Source of the DNA: an uncultured Flavobacteriales bacterium
Lineage (GTDB): Bacteria > Bacteroidota > Bacteroidia > Flavobacteriales_D > Crocinitomicaceae
Assembly: GCA_913020765.1 (NCBI GenBank)
Contig: CAJWAO010000012.1
Coordinates: 1 to 41,377 of the forward strand
DNA: 41,377 nucleotides
Reading direction: 5' to 3'
The position numbers were made by a program, and so were the translations under genes. The stretch's first letter is position 1; each line of letters begins with the position of its first letter. Positions 16,228-24,504 of this stretch are shown here, piece after piece. Below the pieces are notes generated by a model. The model was not told where the DNA came from and ran no database searches. It saw nothing but the letters and a program-made list of their open reading frames with translations.

Positions 16228-18273
16228 ATGAAAAAAAGATTTTTATTGTTTGTCATGTCTTGTGTGGTCTCGTGGACTTTTTCACAAACCTTTTCGGATG
16301 ATTTTGAATCCTATACTGTGGGATCTTATTTGGGTTCAAGTTCTACTGATTGGACGACTTGGAGTGGTGCTGAGGGTGGCGCTGAAGATGTTCAGATTAC
16401 GGATAACAATGCGAGCAGTGGTTCCAAATCAATTTATTTCAGTTCTACTTCACCAAATGGAGGACCTGCTGATGTCGTACTTCCATTTGATCAGGTATAT
16501 AATTCTGGAAATTTTTCCTTCGAGGCCAACTTTTATGTTGAAGCAGGAAAGGGAGCTTACTTCAACCTTCAGGGTACGCTTGTTGTTGCTGAAGTTTGGG
16601 CACTTGATTGCTATATGCTCGAAGACGGCACATTAAAACTTTCCAATTCAGGAACACCATATATTAATGCGAATTATCCAAGTGCACAATGGTTTAACCT
16701 AAGAGTTGATATGGACCTTACCTCAAATGTTTGGGAGCTTTTCATTGATAATGTTTCGCAGGGCTCTTTTTCAAATCCGACGGGTCAAATTGGGATTTTG
16801 GATTTATATCCTGTGAATCCAACCGGTCAAGGTGGAAATGGTATTTCAGGATTTTACGTGGATGATATAAGTTATACGCATTTACCAGCTACTTTGCCTC
16901 CGCTCAATGGAGGTGTTTCATTCATCTCTCAAATCAATGGTATTGCCGGCTTGACTTATGATGTGACCGCCACAGCAAGAAATCTAGGTCAGTTTGAGAT
17001 TAATTCTTTTGATTTGACCTACAACTATAATGGTACGGATGTCACAGAAAATATCACAGGCTTAAACTTAGCCTCATTAGATACCTATGAACATACTTTT
17101 GGTACGGCTTTAGCCCCAGTATTGGGTAATAACGATCTGACTGTAACAATTTCGAATGTCAATGGATTTACTTTTGACGATGATCCTTCCGATGATTCTA
17201 AAATTATTACTATTGATCCAATTGTACCCGCTGAAGGTAAGGTTGTTGTTGGTGAGGAAGCAACTGGTACATGGTGCCAGTGGTGTCCAAGAGGAGCAGT
17301 TTATATGGATTTATTTGAAGAGCAATATGGGGACCTATGGATAGGGATTGCCGTTCATAATGGTGACCCAATGACAGATGCCGTGTATGATGCAGGAATT
17401 GGCGGTTCCATAAGTGGATATCCAAGTGCATTGGTTGATAGGGGAGCCGATGTAGATCCATCAGCGATGAATGCTGACTTCTTAGACCGCCTTTTAAATC
17501 CACCTGCGGGTCTTCTTGTTAATGGTGCAAATTGGGATCCAATTTCACGAGTTTTAGATGTGTCTGTAAAATCTACTTTTAATCAAGCAGTAACAAATTC
17601 GTATAAATTAGCCTGCGCTCTGACAGAGGATGGTGTGACCGGTACAGATGCTGGGTATAACCAATCGAATGCATATGCAGGTGGAGGTAATGGCGTAATG
17701 GGGGGCTATGAATCTCTTCCTAATCCTGTGCCAGCTGCTCAAATGGTTTATGATCATGTGGCACGTTCAATAGCACCGAGCTTCGAAGGTTCCTCTATCT
17801 CTTTTCCTGTAAATGTCAACGCCGGCGAAAGTGTAATTAGTAATTATTCATTTACGCTTCCATCAGATTGGGATGAGAATAATATGCACATCGTAGGTTT
17901 GCTTATATCTCCGGATGGAAGAATTGACAACGCAGCCTCAACCTCAATTACAGAGGCAGTGAGTAACGGTTATGAGGAGGGTCCAAATGTTGGTGTATTT
18001 GATGGTTTTAATGATCAAATTGATGATAAACTCAAAGTTTTTCCTAATCCTGCATCCACTATATTAAACGTAACTGTTGATATCTTCAAGTCCAATTCAA
18101 ATCAATTGAGGATATTTAATGCGCAAGGTCAATTAGTGAAAGATTTTGAAATGAATGAAACAAGTGGTAGCTGGAGCTACCAAGTCGATATATCTGACTT
18201 TTCACCTGGCGTATACGCAATATCATATACGAGTGACAATGGAAATAAAATGAAACGTTTTGTCGTGGAATAA
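16228..18273 (+). CDS. T9SS-exported Omp28-related protein with thioredoxin-like CxxC
   Basis: The signal peptide MKKRFLLFVMSCVVSWTFSQ is followed by a jelly-roll, lectin/LamG-like region (residues about 21-220) beginning TFSDDFESYTVGSY. A beta domain (about 225-335) comes next, then an Omp28/thioredoxin-fold region with W-C-Q-W-C at 349-353 (CxxC C350/C353) and GYPSALVDRG, the expected cis-Pro loop. The last 75 or so residues are a type A T9SS sorting domain (VFPNPASTILNV ... PGVYAISYTSDNGNKMKRFVVE). The protein should be exported across the outer membrane and either released or anchored. Omp28 family proteins have no settled function; a disulfide or redox role is suggested by the CxxC. It ends at a bidirectional terminator. 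Confidence 0.9.
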   Translation: MKKRFLLFVMSCVVSWTFSQTFSDDFESYTVGSYLGSSSTDWTTWSGAEGGAEDVQITDNNASSGSKSIYFSSTSPNGGPADVVLPFDQVYNSGNFSFEANFYVEAGKGAYFNLQGTLVVAEVWALDCYMLEDGTLKLSNSGTPYINANYPSAQWFNLRVDMDLTSNVWELFIDNVSQGSFSNPTGQIGILDLYPVNPTGQGGNGISGFYVDDISYTHLPATLPPLNGGVSFISQINGIAGLTYDVTATARNLGQFEINSFDLTYNYNGTDVTENITGLNLASLDTYEHTFGTALAPVLGNNDLTVTISNVNGFTFDDDPSDDSKIITIDPIVPAEGKVVVGEEATGTWCQWCPRGAVYMDLFEEQYGDLWIGIAVHNGDPMTDAVYDAGIGGSISGYPSALVDRGADVDPSAMNADFLDRLLNPPAGLLVNGANWDPISRVLDVSVKSTFNQAVTNSYKLACALTEDGVTGTDAGYNQSNAYAGGGNGVMGGYESLPNPVPAAQMVYDHVARSIAPSFEGSSISFPVNVNAGESVISNYSFTLPSDWDENNMHIVGLLISPDGRIDNAASTSITEAVSNGYEEGPNVGVFDGFNDQIDDKLKVFPNPASTILNVTVDIFKSNSNQLRIFNAQGQLVKDFEMNETSGSWSYQVDISDFSPGVYAISYTSDNGNKMKRFVVE

Positions 18274-18291
18274 AATACTTTGTAGACGAGT

Positions 18292-18318
18292 AAAAAGCCA
18301 CTTCGGTGGCTTTTTTTA
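18292..18318. terminator. Bidirectional terminator with UUCG loop between convergent genes
   Basis: AAAAAGCCAC (18292-18301) and GTGGCTTTTT (18306-18315) form a perfect 10-bp stem closed by the stable tetraloop TTCG. T-runs are available on both strands. It serves the Omp28-like gene on the plus strand and purK on the minus strand; its right end directly abuts the purK stop codon at 18316. Confidence 0.92.
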
Positions 18319-19452
18319 TGCTTTTACATTGATGCTTTCTTTCACCTTTTCTGCAATATTTTTAACCTCAATAAGGGTATCTCCAGTGATGGTCACGTGT
18401 CCCATTTTTCGAAATGGTTTTGTATCAGTTTTACCATAAATATGTGGATGTACGCCTGGGAGTTTTAAAATCTTTTCAAGACCTTCATATATGGCAGGTC
18501 CCTTAAATCCTTTTTCTCCAAGAATATTAATCATGGCACCTGGATTAAGCAGCCTGGTATCTCCCAAAGGAAGGTTTAAAATAGATCTTAGGTGTTGGGC
18601 ATATTGCGAGGTATTACAGCATTCAATCGTATGGTGTCCACTATTGTGTGGCCTTGGTGCAATCTCGTTTACAAGTAAATCTCCGTTTTTACATAGAAAG
18701 AATTCTACCGCAAGTAGTCCTATCATATCTAGTTTTTGAATTAGGTCTTTTGCGATTGAATTTGCCTTAGACGTTATTTCTTGTGAAATATTGGCAGGTG
18801 AGAAGAGATATTCTACGAGGTTGGCCTCTGGATTAAATTCGCACTCAACAGATGGAAAGCATTGAACATCTCCATTTTCATTCCTTGCTACAATGATGGA
18901 TAGCTCCTTATCGAAATCAATCAGTGATTCACAAAGGTTGGGGGCATCGAAAGAATCTTCGGGTTGTTTGAGCAATTGCACACCCTTGCCGTCATAACCA
19001 CCTGTTCTCATCTTTTGGATAACAGGATAATTTATATCGGCATCTTTGATATCATTTGCGTTCTCATAGAGTTTAAAAGGGGCAGTAGGTATTCCGAAAT
19101 CCGTATAAAATTGTTTTTGTATTCCTTTATCTTTTATCGTTCTTAATACTCTAGGTTGTGGAAAAATTTTTACACCTTTTTCCTCAAGTGTCTCGAGCGC
19201 CTCAATATTTACATTTTCTATTTCAACTGTGACTAGATGTTTGTCCTTACCAAATTCAATTACTGACTCATAGTCGGTTATGGAGCCACAAGTAAAGGAA
19301 TGAGCTATTAACGAGCATGGTGCATTTGGATCTGGGTCCATCATGTGTAAATGAATGTCTAGGTCTATCGCCTCTTGAATCAACATTCTTCCCAATTGGC
19401 CTCCACCAAGGACGCCAATTTTAAAATCTTTAGAATTCCATCTTCTATGCAT
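18316..19452 (-). CDS. purK: 5-(carboxyamino)imidazole ribonucleotide synthase
   Basis: ATP-grasp enzyme of de novo purine synthesis: it carboxylates AIR with bicarbonate and ATP to N5-CAIR, the substrate of PurE. Diagnostic features: the N-terminal nucleotide-fold motif KIGVLGGGQLGRML, MMDPDPNAPC, the ATP-grasp segment PVIQKMRTGGYDGKGVQLL, and EIAPRPHNSGHHTIE. The length of 378 residues is typical. The ATG at 19452 lies four bases after a TATCTTTG -7 element, so the mRNA is probably leaderless. purE is not in the window. It diverges from hpt, a purine salvage gene, across 69 bases. Confidence 0.96.
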   Translation of the reverse strand: MHRRWNSKDFKIGVLGGGQLGRMLIQEAIDLDIHLHMMDPDPNAPCSLIAHSFTCGSITDYESVIEFGKDKHLVTVEIENVNIEALETLEEKGVKIFPQPRVLRTIKDKGIQKQFYTDFGIPTAPFKLYENANDIKDADINYPVIQKMRTGGYDGKGVQLLKQPEDSFDAPNLCESLIDFDKELSIIVARNENGDVQCFPSVECEFNPEANLVEYLFSPANISQEITSKANSIAKDLIQKLDMIGLLAVEFFLCKNGDLLVNEIAPRPHNSGHHTIECCNTSQYAQHLRSILNLPLGDTRLLNPGAMINILGEKGFKGPAIYEGLEKILKLPGVHPHIYGKTDTKPFRKMGHVTITGDTLIEVKNIAEKVKESINVKA

Positions 19453-19456
19453 GATA

Positions 19457-19464
19457 CAAAGATA
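19457..19464 (-). promoter_or_regulatory. -7 promoter element (TATCTTTG) for purK
   Basis: The minus strand reads TATCTTTG four bases before the purK ATG. It is part of a 9-bp inverted repeat (CAAAGATAC at 19457-19465 against GTATCTTTG at 19505-19513) formed with the hpt promoter element. Confidence 0.65.
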
Positions 19465-19505
19465 CGCCTCTAATCAAATTAATTTCATCTTCGAACCTAA
19501 AATTG

Positions 19506-19513
19506 TATCTTTG
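19506..19513 (+). promoter_or_regulatory. -7 promoter element (TATCTTTG) for the hpt operon
   Basis: TATCTTTG matches TAnnTTTG and ends eight bases before the hpt ATG at 19522, predicting a leader of only a few bases or none. A TTTC at about -33 is a partial match to TTTG. Confidence 0.65.
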
Positions 19514-19521
19514 ATGCCCGT

Positions 19522-20061
19522 ATGAAGCCTGAAATTCGTCTTATTGACAAAACTTTTTCTCTGTATTTGGCTGAGGATAAAATAATGGCTAGAATTGCTG
19601 CCCTTGCAAAGGAACTTCAGCAGGATTATTTGGGTCGCGAAGTCATTTTTTTAAGTGTTTTAAATGGTGCATTCATGTTTACTTCTGATCTAATGAAATC
19701 ATTAGACATGAATCTTGAAATTTCTTTTATAAAGCTCGCATCCTATCAAGGGACAAAGACCTCTGGTGTTGTTCGCGAGTTGATCGGTTTGAATAAAGAC
19801 ATTAAGGATAAGCACGTTATTATTGTTGAAGATATCGTTGATACAGGTACGACAGTGGATAAATTAATGGAGCTAATGGAATCTCATGGTGCAAAGAGCA
19901 TTGAGGTATGTACTTTACTTTTTAAAGAAAGCGCATTTGCAGGTCAAAAGATTCCAAAGTATGTTGGATTCGAAATTCCTAATAAATTTGTCGTTGGATA
20001 CGGTTTGGATTACGATGAAGCTGGAAGAAATATTAAAGAATTATATCAATTAAAAGAATAA
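19522..20061 (+). CDS. hpt: Hypoxanthine phosphoribosyltransferase
   Basis: Purine salvage enzyme that joins hypoxanthine (often also guanine) to PRPP to form IMP or GMP. The PRPP-binding loop VEDIVDTGTT has E103, D104 and D107 through T111. The substrate loop near residues 74-79 (SYQGTK) and the downstream FEIPNKFVVGYGLDYDE are also typical. Its 179 residues match the family. It is the first gene of a five-gene run with adk, obg, a PAP2 phosphatase and crcB. A TATCTTTG promoter sits directly upstream. It shares its upstream region with purK, which suggests coordinated purine supply. Confidence 0.95.
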   Translation: MKPEIRLIDKTFSLYLAEDKIMARIAALAKELQQDYLGREVIFLSVLNGAFMFTSDLMKSLDMNLEISFIKLASYQGTKTSGVVRELIGLNKDIKDKHVIIVEDIVDTGTTVDKLMELMESHGAKSIEVCTLLFKESAFAGQKIPKYVGFEIPNKFVVGYGLDYDEAGRNIKELYQLKE

Positions 20062-20065
20062 AATT

Positions 20066-20638
20066 ATGTTGAATATTGTGCTATTTGGCCCTCCAGGCGC
20101 AGGAAAAGGGACACAATCTGAACGACTGATAGATGAATTTGGTTTGGTCCACCTCTCGACAGGTGATATATTCAGATCAAATATAAAAGGACAAACAGAG
20201 CTAGGTAAGCTGGCTAAAAGTTACATGGATCAAGGAAAATTGGTTCCCGATAGTGTGACTATAGATTTACTTCGTGCAGAGGTGCTTAAGCACAGTGACC
20301 CTAAAGGATTTATTTTTGATGGTTTTCCAAGGACAAATGCCCAAGCGGAGGCATTAGATGTTTTTCTTGATTCCATTGATACCTCAATTACGTTAATGCT
20401 CTCCTTAGATGTTGAAGAGGACGAGCTCAAAAAGAGATTGATCAAACGTGCAGAGGTAAGTGGACGAGCTGATGATGCAGATCCTAAAATTATTGACAAC
20501 AGGATTGCAGTTTATCATAAAGAAACTTCACCTGTTAAATCTTTTTATGCACAACAAAGAAAATTAGTTTCTATCGAAGGAATGGGGAGCGTGGATGAAA
20601 TTACAGCTCGGCTGTTTAATTCAATAAAGTCAATTTAG
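20066..20638 (+). CDS. adk: Adenylate kinase (short form)
   Basis: Interconverts ATP plus AMP with two ADP. The P-loop GPPGAGKGT is at residues 8-16, followed by LSTGDIFR and the AMP-binding region. [13 protein letters not shown] supplies the conserved FPR. The LID is the short kind without the zinc-binding four-cysteine insert: [10 protein letters not shown] leads directly to [11 protein letters not shown]. This fits the length of 190 residues, as in most Bacteroidota. It starts four bases after hpt and ends eight bases before obg, so it is clearly co-transcribed with both. Confidence 0.97.
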   Translation: MLNIVLFGPPGAGKGTQSERLIDEFGLVHLSTGDIFRSNIKGQTELGKLAKSYMDQGKLVPDSVTIDLLRAEVLKHSDPKGFIFDGFPRTNAQAEALDVFLDSIDTSITLMLSLDVEEDELKKRLIKRAEVSGRADDADPKIIDNRIAVYHKETSPVKSFYAQQRKLVSIEGMGSVDEITARLFNSIKSI

Positions 20639-20646
20639 TCCATATA

Positions 20647-21651
20647 ATGGCTTCAGATAACTTTGTCGATTATGTAAAGATTCATGTCAAATCTGGAAAT
20701 GGCGGAGGTGGGTCTACTCACTTTAGGAGAGAAAAGTATATACCAAAGGGCGGTCCTGATGGAGGCGATGGCGGTCGAGGAGGTCATGTATATTTAAGGG
20801 GAAATAAACAGCTCTGGACCCTATTACATCTGAAATTCAAAAAACATATTAAGGCTGAGCATGGTGCACATGGTTCGAGTAATTTGAAGACAGGTTCTCA
20901 GGGAAAGGACGTATATATTGATGTTCCTTTAGGCACCATTGTCCGAGATGATGAATCCGATGAGGTTCTCTTTGAAATTACGGAAGATGGTGAAGAGAAA
21001 ATTATACAGCGTGGAGGTCGTGGAGGTCTGGGTAATAATAATTTTAAGTCGTCAACACATCAAACTCCACGTCATGCACAACCTGGCGAGCCTGGTATCG
21101 AGGGATGGAAAGTTCTTGAGCTTAAAATTTTGGCCGATGTTGGTCTTGTCGGTTTCCCAAATGCAGGTAAAAGTACATTGCTTTCTGTTGTTTCTGCTGC
21201 CAAACCAGAAATAGGAGATTATCCATTTACGACCATTCGACCTAATCTAGGCATCGTGTCTTATAGAGACCATCGCTCCTTTGTTATGGCTGATATTCCA
21301 GGTATTATTGAAGGTGCAGCACAAGGAAAGGGTCTTGGTTATCGTTTTTTGAGGCATATTGAGAGAAATTCACTTCTTCTATATATGGTTCCAGCTGACG
21401 CGGATGACATTGCTAAGGAGTATCGTATCTTGAAGTCTGAGCTTAAAGCATATAATCCAGAACTTTTACATAAAGAGTCTATTCTTGCCATCACCAAATC
21501 TGATATGCTTGACAGAGAGCTTGAAGATGAGATAAGAATGGAACTTGATCATCGTCTATCAGGGATGAATTATTTGTTCATTTCCTCCGTGGCGCAATCT
21601 GGAATTATTGAGCTCAAGGATGAGATTTGGAAACTTTTGCAAGATGATTGA
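20647..21651 (+). CDS. obg: Obg/CgtA family ribosome-assembly GTPase
   Basis: Essential GTPase acting in late 50S subunit assembly and stress signalling. The glycine-rich Obg fold covers residues 1 to about 158 ([48 protein letters not shown]). The G domain has GFPNAGKST at 169-177, [16 protein letters not shown] (G3), and TKSD (G4). At 334 residues it lacks the variable C-terminal extension of some homologues, as usual in Bacteroidota. The PAP2 gene starts eight bases before its stop, which suggests translational coupling. Confidence 0.97.
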   Translation: MASDNFVDYVKIHVKSGNGGGGSTHFRREKYIPKGGPDGGDGGRGGHVYLRGNKQLWTLLHLKFKKHIKAEHGAHGSSNLKTGSQGKDVYIDVPLGTIVRDDESDEVLFEITEDGEEKIIQRGGRGGLGNNNFKSSTHQTPRHAQPGEPGIEGWKVLELKILADVGLVGFPNAGKSTLLSVVSAAKPEIGDYPFTTIRPNLGIVSYRDHRSFVMADIPGIIEGAAQGKGLGYRFLRHIERNSLLLYMVPADADDIAKEYRILKSELKAYNPELLHKESILAITKSDMLDRELEDEIRMELDHRLSGMNYLFISSVAQSGIIELKDEIWKLLQDD

Positions 21652-22222
21652 ACAATTGGAAGCTATTGACCATCACTTAGTTTTGGCAATCAATGCAATG
21701 CATTCTACATTTTTAGATTCATTTATGTGGTTTCTTTCTGGTTCATATATCTTATTTTTCCTGCTTCCTTTTGTCTCTTATTTCTTACTTAAGGCTTACA
21801 ATTCGAAGCAGTTAACTTGGATATTTATAGCAATTATATTAACGATTATATTAACCGATCAGCTATCTGTTCATGCCTTTAAGGAAGTTTTTCAGCGCTA
21901 TCGTCCCTCACATAATTTATTGCTTAAACCCCAGCTTCACCTTCACGAGTATCCAGATGGCTCACTTTATAAAGGAGGTAAGTTTGGTTTTGTATCCTCT
22001 CATGCTTCAAATTATTTTGGAATATTGACCATCATATCCACGCTCATTAATCAGCGATGGGTGAAAGTTGTATTGTTTGTCATTGCGCTGCTTATCATAT
22101 ACAGCCGTGTATATTTAGGGGTTCATTTTGTGAGCGACGTCATTTGCGGCGCGCTTTTAGGATATGTATTGGCTAAATTTATTTTACAATTCCTACTTTT
22201 AAAGAAAGTTAAAGTTGCATGA
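21644..22222 (+). CDS. PAP2-family membrane phosphatase
   Basis: Integral membrane phosphatase of the PAP2/undecaprenyl-pyrophosphatase type. The three phosphatase motifs are present: [17 protein letters not shown], and [12 protein letters not shown], giving the K/R-P, S-H and R-H-D active-site residues. Several hydrophobic helices surround them. The start is ATG at 21644, overlapping the obg stop by eight bases; a longer frame back to 21608 would add 12 residues inside obg and is rejected. It ends in an ATGA overlap with crcB. Likely substrates are lipid (pyro)phosphates such as undecaprenyl pyrophosphate or phosphatidate; the exact one cannot be told. Confidence 0.9.
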   Translation: MIEQLEAIDHHLVLAINAMHSTFLDSFMWFLSGSYILFFLLPFVSYFLLKAYNSKQLTWIFIAIILTIILTDQLSVHAFKEVFQRYRPSHNLLLKPQLHLHEYPDGSLYKGGKFGFVSSHASNYFGILTIISTLINQRWVKVVLFVIALLIIYSRVYLGVHFVSDVICGALLGYVLAKFILQFLLLKKVKVA

Positions 22223-22575
22223 ATTATGTACTCGTTTTTCTCGGTGGTGGGCTAGGAAGTTTAATGAGATTTGGTGTAAGTAAAGTTTTTTCGCGATGGA
22301 CCACTGATTTTCCGTTCGCAACTTTGATTTCAAATTTGACGGCTTGTCTTATCTTCACTTTGGTTCTTTATTTTTGGACCAAAGAGGTAAAAAGTGAATG
22401 GATATATCCATTTGCGATCATTGGTTTATGCGGAGGTTTCAGTACCTTCAGTACTTTCTCCTTCGAAAATTTTCAGCTCTACAATCAGTCAAACTATTTT
22501 CTTTTAGTGTTGAATATTTTGTTTTCCTTACTACCTGGGATATTTTGTTTTTATTGGGTATCTGATAGGATGTAA
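22219..22575 (+). CDS. crcB: Fluoride channel CrcB/Fluc
   Basis: Small dimeric channel that exports fluoride. The 118 residues contain four membrane segments, the N-terminal GGGLGSLMRF motif with the conserved arginine at position 17, and the signature GLCGGFSTFSTFSFE carrying the phenylalanine and threonine residues that line the pore. TM2 has SNLTACL where most homologues have a VNxxG pattern, a mild divergence. It begins in a four-base ATGA overlap with the PAP2 gene. No fluoride riboswitch is visible, as expected for an internal operon gene. It is the last gene of the hpt run; I see no strong terminator behind it. Confidence 0.93.
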   Translation: MNYVLVFLGGGLGSLMRFGVSKVFSRWTTDFPFATLISNLTACLIFTLVLYFWTKEVKSEWIYPFAIIGLCGGFSTFSTFSFENFQLYNQSNYFLLVLNILFSLLPGIFCFYWVSDRM

Positions 22576-22622
22576 CCGAACCGTGAACTCAGGTTAATTA
22601 GAATAATGATAAAATAAATTAG

Positions 22623-23363
22623 ATGAAGTTTGTAAAAAAAATAACCCCGACAGTTTTGATCGCATTTGCAGTTATCATCACAGGATATATTTTAGGAAAT
22701 TCCTATTTGTCCCGAGGTAAGTCAGATCCGTCTGTCACTGTTAAAGGTCTGGGTCAACAATCTTTTGACTCTGATTTAATTGTCTGGCGTGCTAGCTTCT
22801 CTCGAAATGCGGTTGATCTCAAGCAAGCGTATCAGGATTTAAATGCAGATATATCGAAGGTTAAAAAATTTCTCGCAAGTCAGGGTATAAAAGATACTGA
22901 GGTTGTATTTGACGCTGCGGATATTACCAAAAATTATGATAATCAGTATGACGAAAATGGAAATTTCACTGAACGTATTTTTAGGGCTTATGAACTGAGT
23001 CAATCTTTTGAGGTTCAATCCAAGTCCGTGGATCTTGTTGAAAAAACTTCTAGGGAGGTTTCTAAACTCATTGATGCAGGTATTGAATTGAACTCATATG
23101 CTCCAGAATATTACTATACGAAACTTGCCAAGTTGAAAATTAAAATGATTGAAGCGGCAACAAAAGATGCGAAGAACCGTGCAAAAACCATCGCAGAAAA
23201 TGGTGGTGGAACACTTGGGAAATTGACATATGCCAGTATGGGTGTTTTTCAAATTACGGCCGAAAATTCGAGTGACGAATATTCTTGGGGAGGTAGTTTT
23301 AATACCTCTTCGAGGCGTAAAACCGCGAGCATTACTATGCGGCTTCATTATGAGATTAATTAA
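22623..23363 (+). CDS. SIMPL domain (DUF541) protein
   Basis: An N-terminal signal anchor (ITPTVLIAFAVIITGYILG, residues about 6-24) is followed by a SIMPL/DUF541 domain: SVTVKGLGQQSFDSDLIVW, the central region with VFDAADITKNY, and KDAKNRAKTIAENGGGTLGKL near the C-terminus. It ends with a beta strand (TASITMRLHYEIN). SIMPL proteins are periplasmic or membrane-anchored oligomers; related BP26/OMP28 proteins form channels, and the function here is unknown. Its 246 residues are normal. It is separated from crcB by 47 bases and is convergent with the amidohydrolase, with 16 bases between stops. Confidence 0.88.
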   Translation: MKFVKKITPTVLIAFAVIITGYILGNSYLSRGKSDPSVTVKGLGQQSFDSDLIVWRASFSRNAVDLKQAYQDLNADISKVKKFLASQGIKDTEVVFDAADITKNYDNQYDENGNFTERIFRAYELSQSFEVQSKSVDLVEKTSREVSKLIDAGIELNSYAPEYYYTKLAKLKIKMIEAATKDAKNRAKTIAENGGGTLGKLTYASMGVFQITAENSSDEYSWGGSFNTSSRRKTASITMRLHYEIN

Positions 23364-23379
23364 ATAATAAAGGAAGCCT

Positions 23380-24402
23380 TTAGCCGAGCCACATCAGCAC
23401 ATTATCGCGCCAAATTTCATCTGCTTCTCTTTGGGTAAGTATATCGACTTCAACAGCAAAATCGATTACCCTGCCTGGAAAGGAATTACCGACTCCTTCC
23501 ATCTCTCCAAGGGGATATGGATCGTCTAGGCCCGCTACAATTTGTGATACACCAACACGACGTTTTAAGAGTTCTAGGGTATAAGAATCATGTACTAACG
23601 AATCAAAAAATAGGTTCTTGTGCCCCAATGAGGCTCTTGGATTTTCCACATCTTCGAATAAATCTGGTCTACCATCATACCCCTGTAGTCTTCTTCCATA
23701 ATTCGCAATACCAAGCATACAACCGTGTGCAAAACAAGTTCTAATATTGGGGAATTTATTAGGAATATCATTCAATGTATAAAGGTGGAGCGTATCTGCA
23801 CATTGCGCCATCATCCATACCAAATGAAAACGCCAGTACTGATCTTTCAGATTTACTATTTTTTCTCCATCGTAAGGATGAATTTCTACAGCTAGATTGT
23901 ATTTATTCGCGAGTTCATAAATAGGAAATACCGACTGATCTGCAATCGAAGTCCATTGATTACCGGCATTCAAGAAGTGCGTTGGTAGGCAGAGTAGTTT
24001 TAGCCCATACTCCGTAACGCAACGTTCGATTTCTTTCAAAGCATCATCCATATATAATGGTTGGACAACAAATCCGCTCGTGAATTTATCTGGGAAATCT
24101 GCCTGAACGGTTGCATTGAAGTCATTTTGCCAGGTTACAGCATCTTTCGTGTCCTGTTGCTTCCAGCCATTACAATATATTTGAGAAAGATTCAGCATCA
24201 CTCCGTGATCAATATGGTACCTATCCATCCATTCAAGTTTTTCTTTTAAGAAGAAACTTGGATCTGTGATTGGCCTAGTCCAGTTTCCTTGCCGCATGAA
24301 TTTTTTATCCTCATCGATCCAGAACAATTTTTTATCCTTCATGAACTTCGGGATTTGCTGAGGTTCAGGAAGAATATGACCGTGTCCGTTAATTCTTTTC
24401 AT
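23380..24402 (-). CDS. ACMSD-like amidohydrolase
   Basis: TIM-barrel metal-dependent hydrolase of the amidohydrolase-2 family. The HxH metal motif is H7-G-H9. AVEIHPYDGE and CFAHG carry further metal-binding or catalytic histidines, and GLDDPYPLGEMEG provides the conserved Asp. The whole protein (KFMRQGNWTRPITDPSFF, GFVVQPL, GRRLQGYDGRPDLFE) resembles Bacteroidota 2-amino-3-carboxymuconate-6-semialdehyde decarboxylase of the kynurenine pathway. No other kynurenine gene is in this window, so the substrate is inferred. Its length is 340 residues. A 16-bp hairpin-forming repeat precedes the start, and the upstream acyl-CoA dehydrogenase gene is insulated by a terminator. Confidence 0.8.
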   Translation of the reverse strand: MKRINGHGHILPEPQQIPKFMKDKKLFWIDEDKKFMRQGNWTRPITDPSFFLKEKLEWMDRYHIDHGVMLNLSQIYCNGWKQQDTKDAVTWQNDFNATVQADFPDKFTSGFVVQPLYMDDALKEIERCVTEYGLKLLCLPTHFLNAGNQWTSIADQSVFPIYELANKYNLAVEIHPYDGEKIVNLKDQYWRFHLVWMMAQCADTLHLYTLNDIPNKFPNIRTCFAHGCMLGIANYGRRLQGYDGRPDLFEDVENPRASLGHKNLFFDSLVHDSYTLELLKRRVGVSQIVAGLDDPYPLGEMEGVGNSFPGRVIDFAVEVDILTQREADEIWRDNVLMWLG

Positions 24403-24416
24403 ATCGTGAAACTAGA

Positions 24417-24432
24417 TTGTATTTCGATACAA
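24417..24432. repeat. Inverted repeat with TTCG/CGAA loop before the amidohydrolase gene
   Basis: TTGTAT (24417-24422) and ATACAA (24427-24432) are perfect inverted arms around TTCG. It lies 14 bases upstream of the ATG at 24402. It could be an operator or a leader hairpin; AT-rich arms make it weak. Confidence 0.35.
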
Positions 24433-24454
24433 CACATGAGAAACGAATATACAT

Positions 24455-24481
24455 AAAAAAAGAGCCTCAAAAGAAGCTCTT
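24455..24481 (-). terminator. Rho-independent terminator after the acyl-CoA dehydrogenase gene
   Basis: On the minus strand, AAGAGCTTC (24481-24473) pairs with GAGGCTCTT (24468-24460) around a TTTT loop; nine pairs with one G-T. It is followed by a run of seven T residues. It lies 23 bases past the acyl-CoA dehydrogenase stop. Confidence 0.85.
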
Positions 24482-24504
24482 GTTTATCTTGAATTATTTC
24501 CGTC

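Noticed and set aside
21608-21643. An earlier start for the PAP2 phosphatase inside obg
   Set aside because: It would need 12 extra polar residues and a 44-base overlap; the ATG at 21644, overlapping the obg stop by eight bases, is the typical coupling arrangement.
22573-22602. TAACC...GGTTA inverted repeat after crcB as a terminator
   Set aside because: Only five pairs with a 19-base loop, and no following T-run.
23368-23382. TAAAGG-AAG-CCTTTA hairpin between the SIMPL and amidohydrolase genes
   Set aside because: A six-pair AT-rich stem with no T-tract on either strand; too weak to call a terminator.
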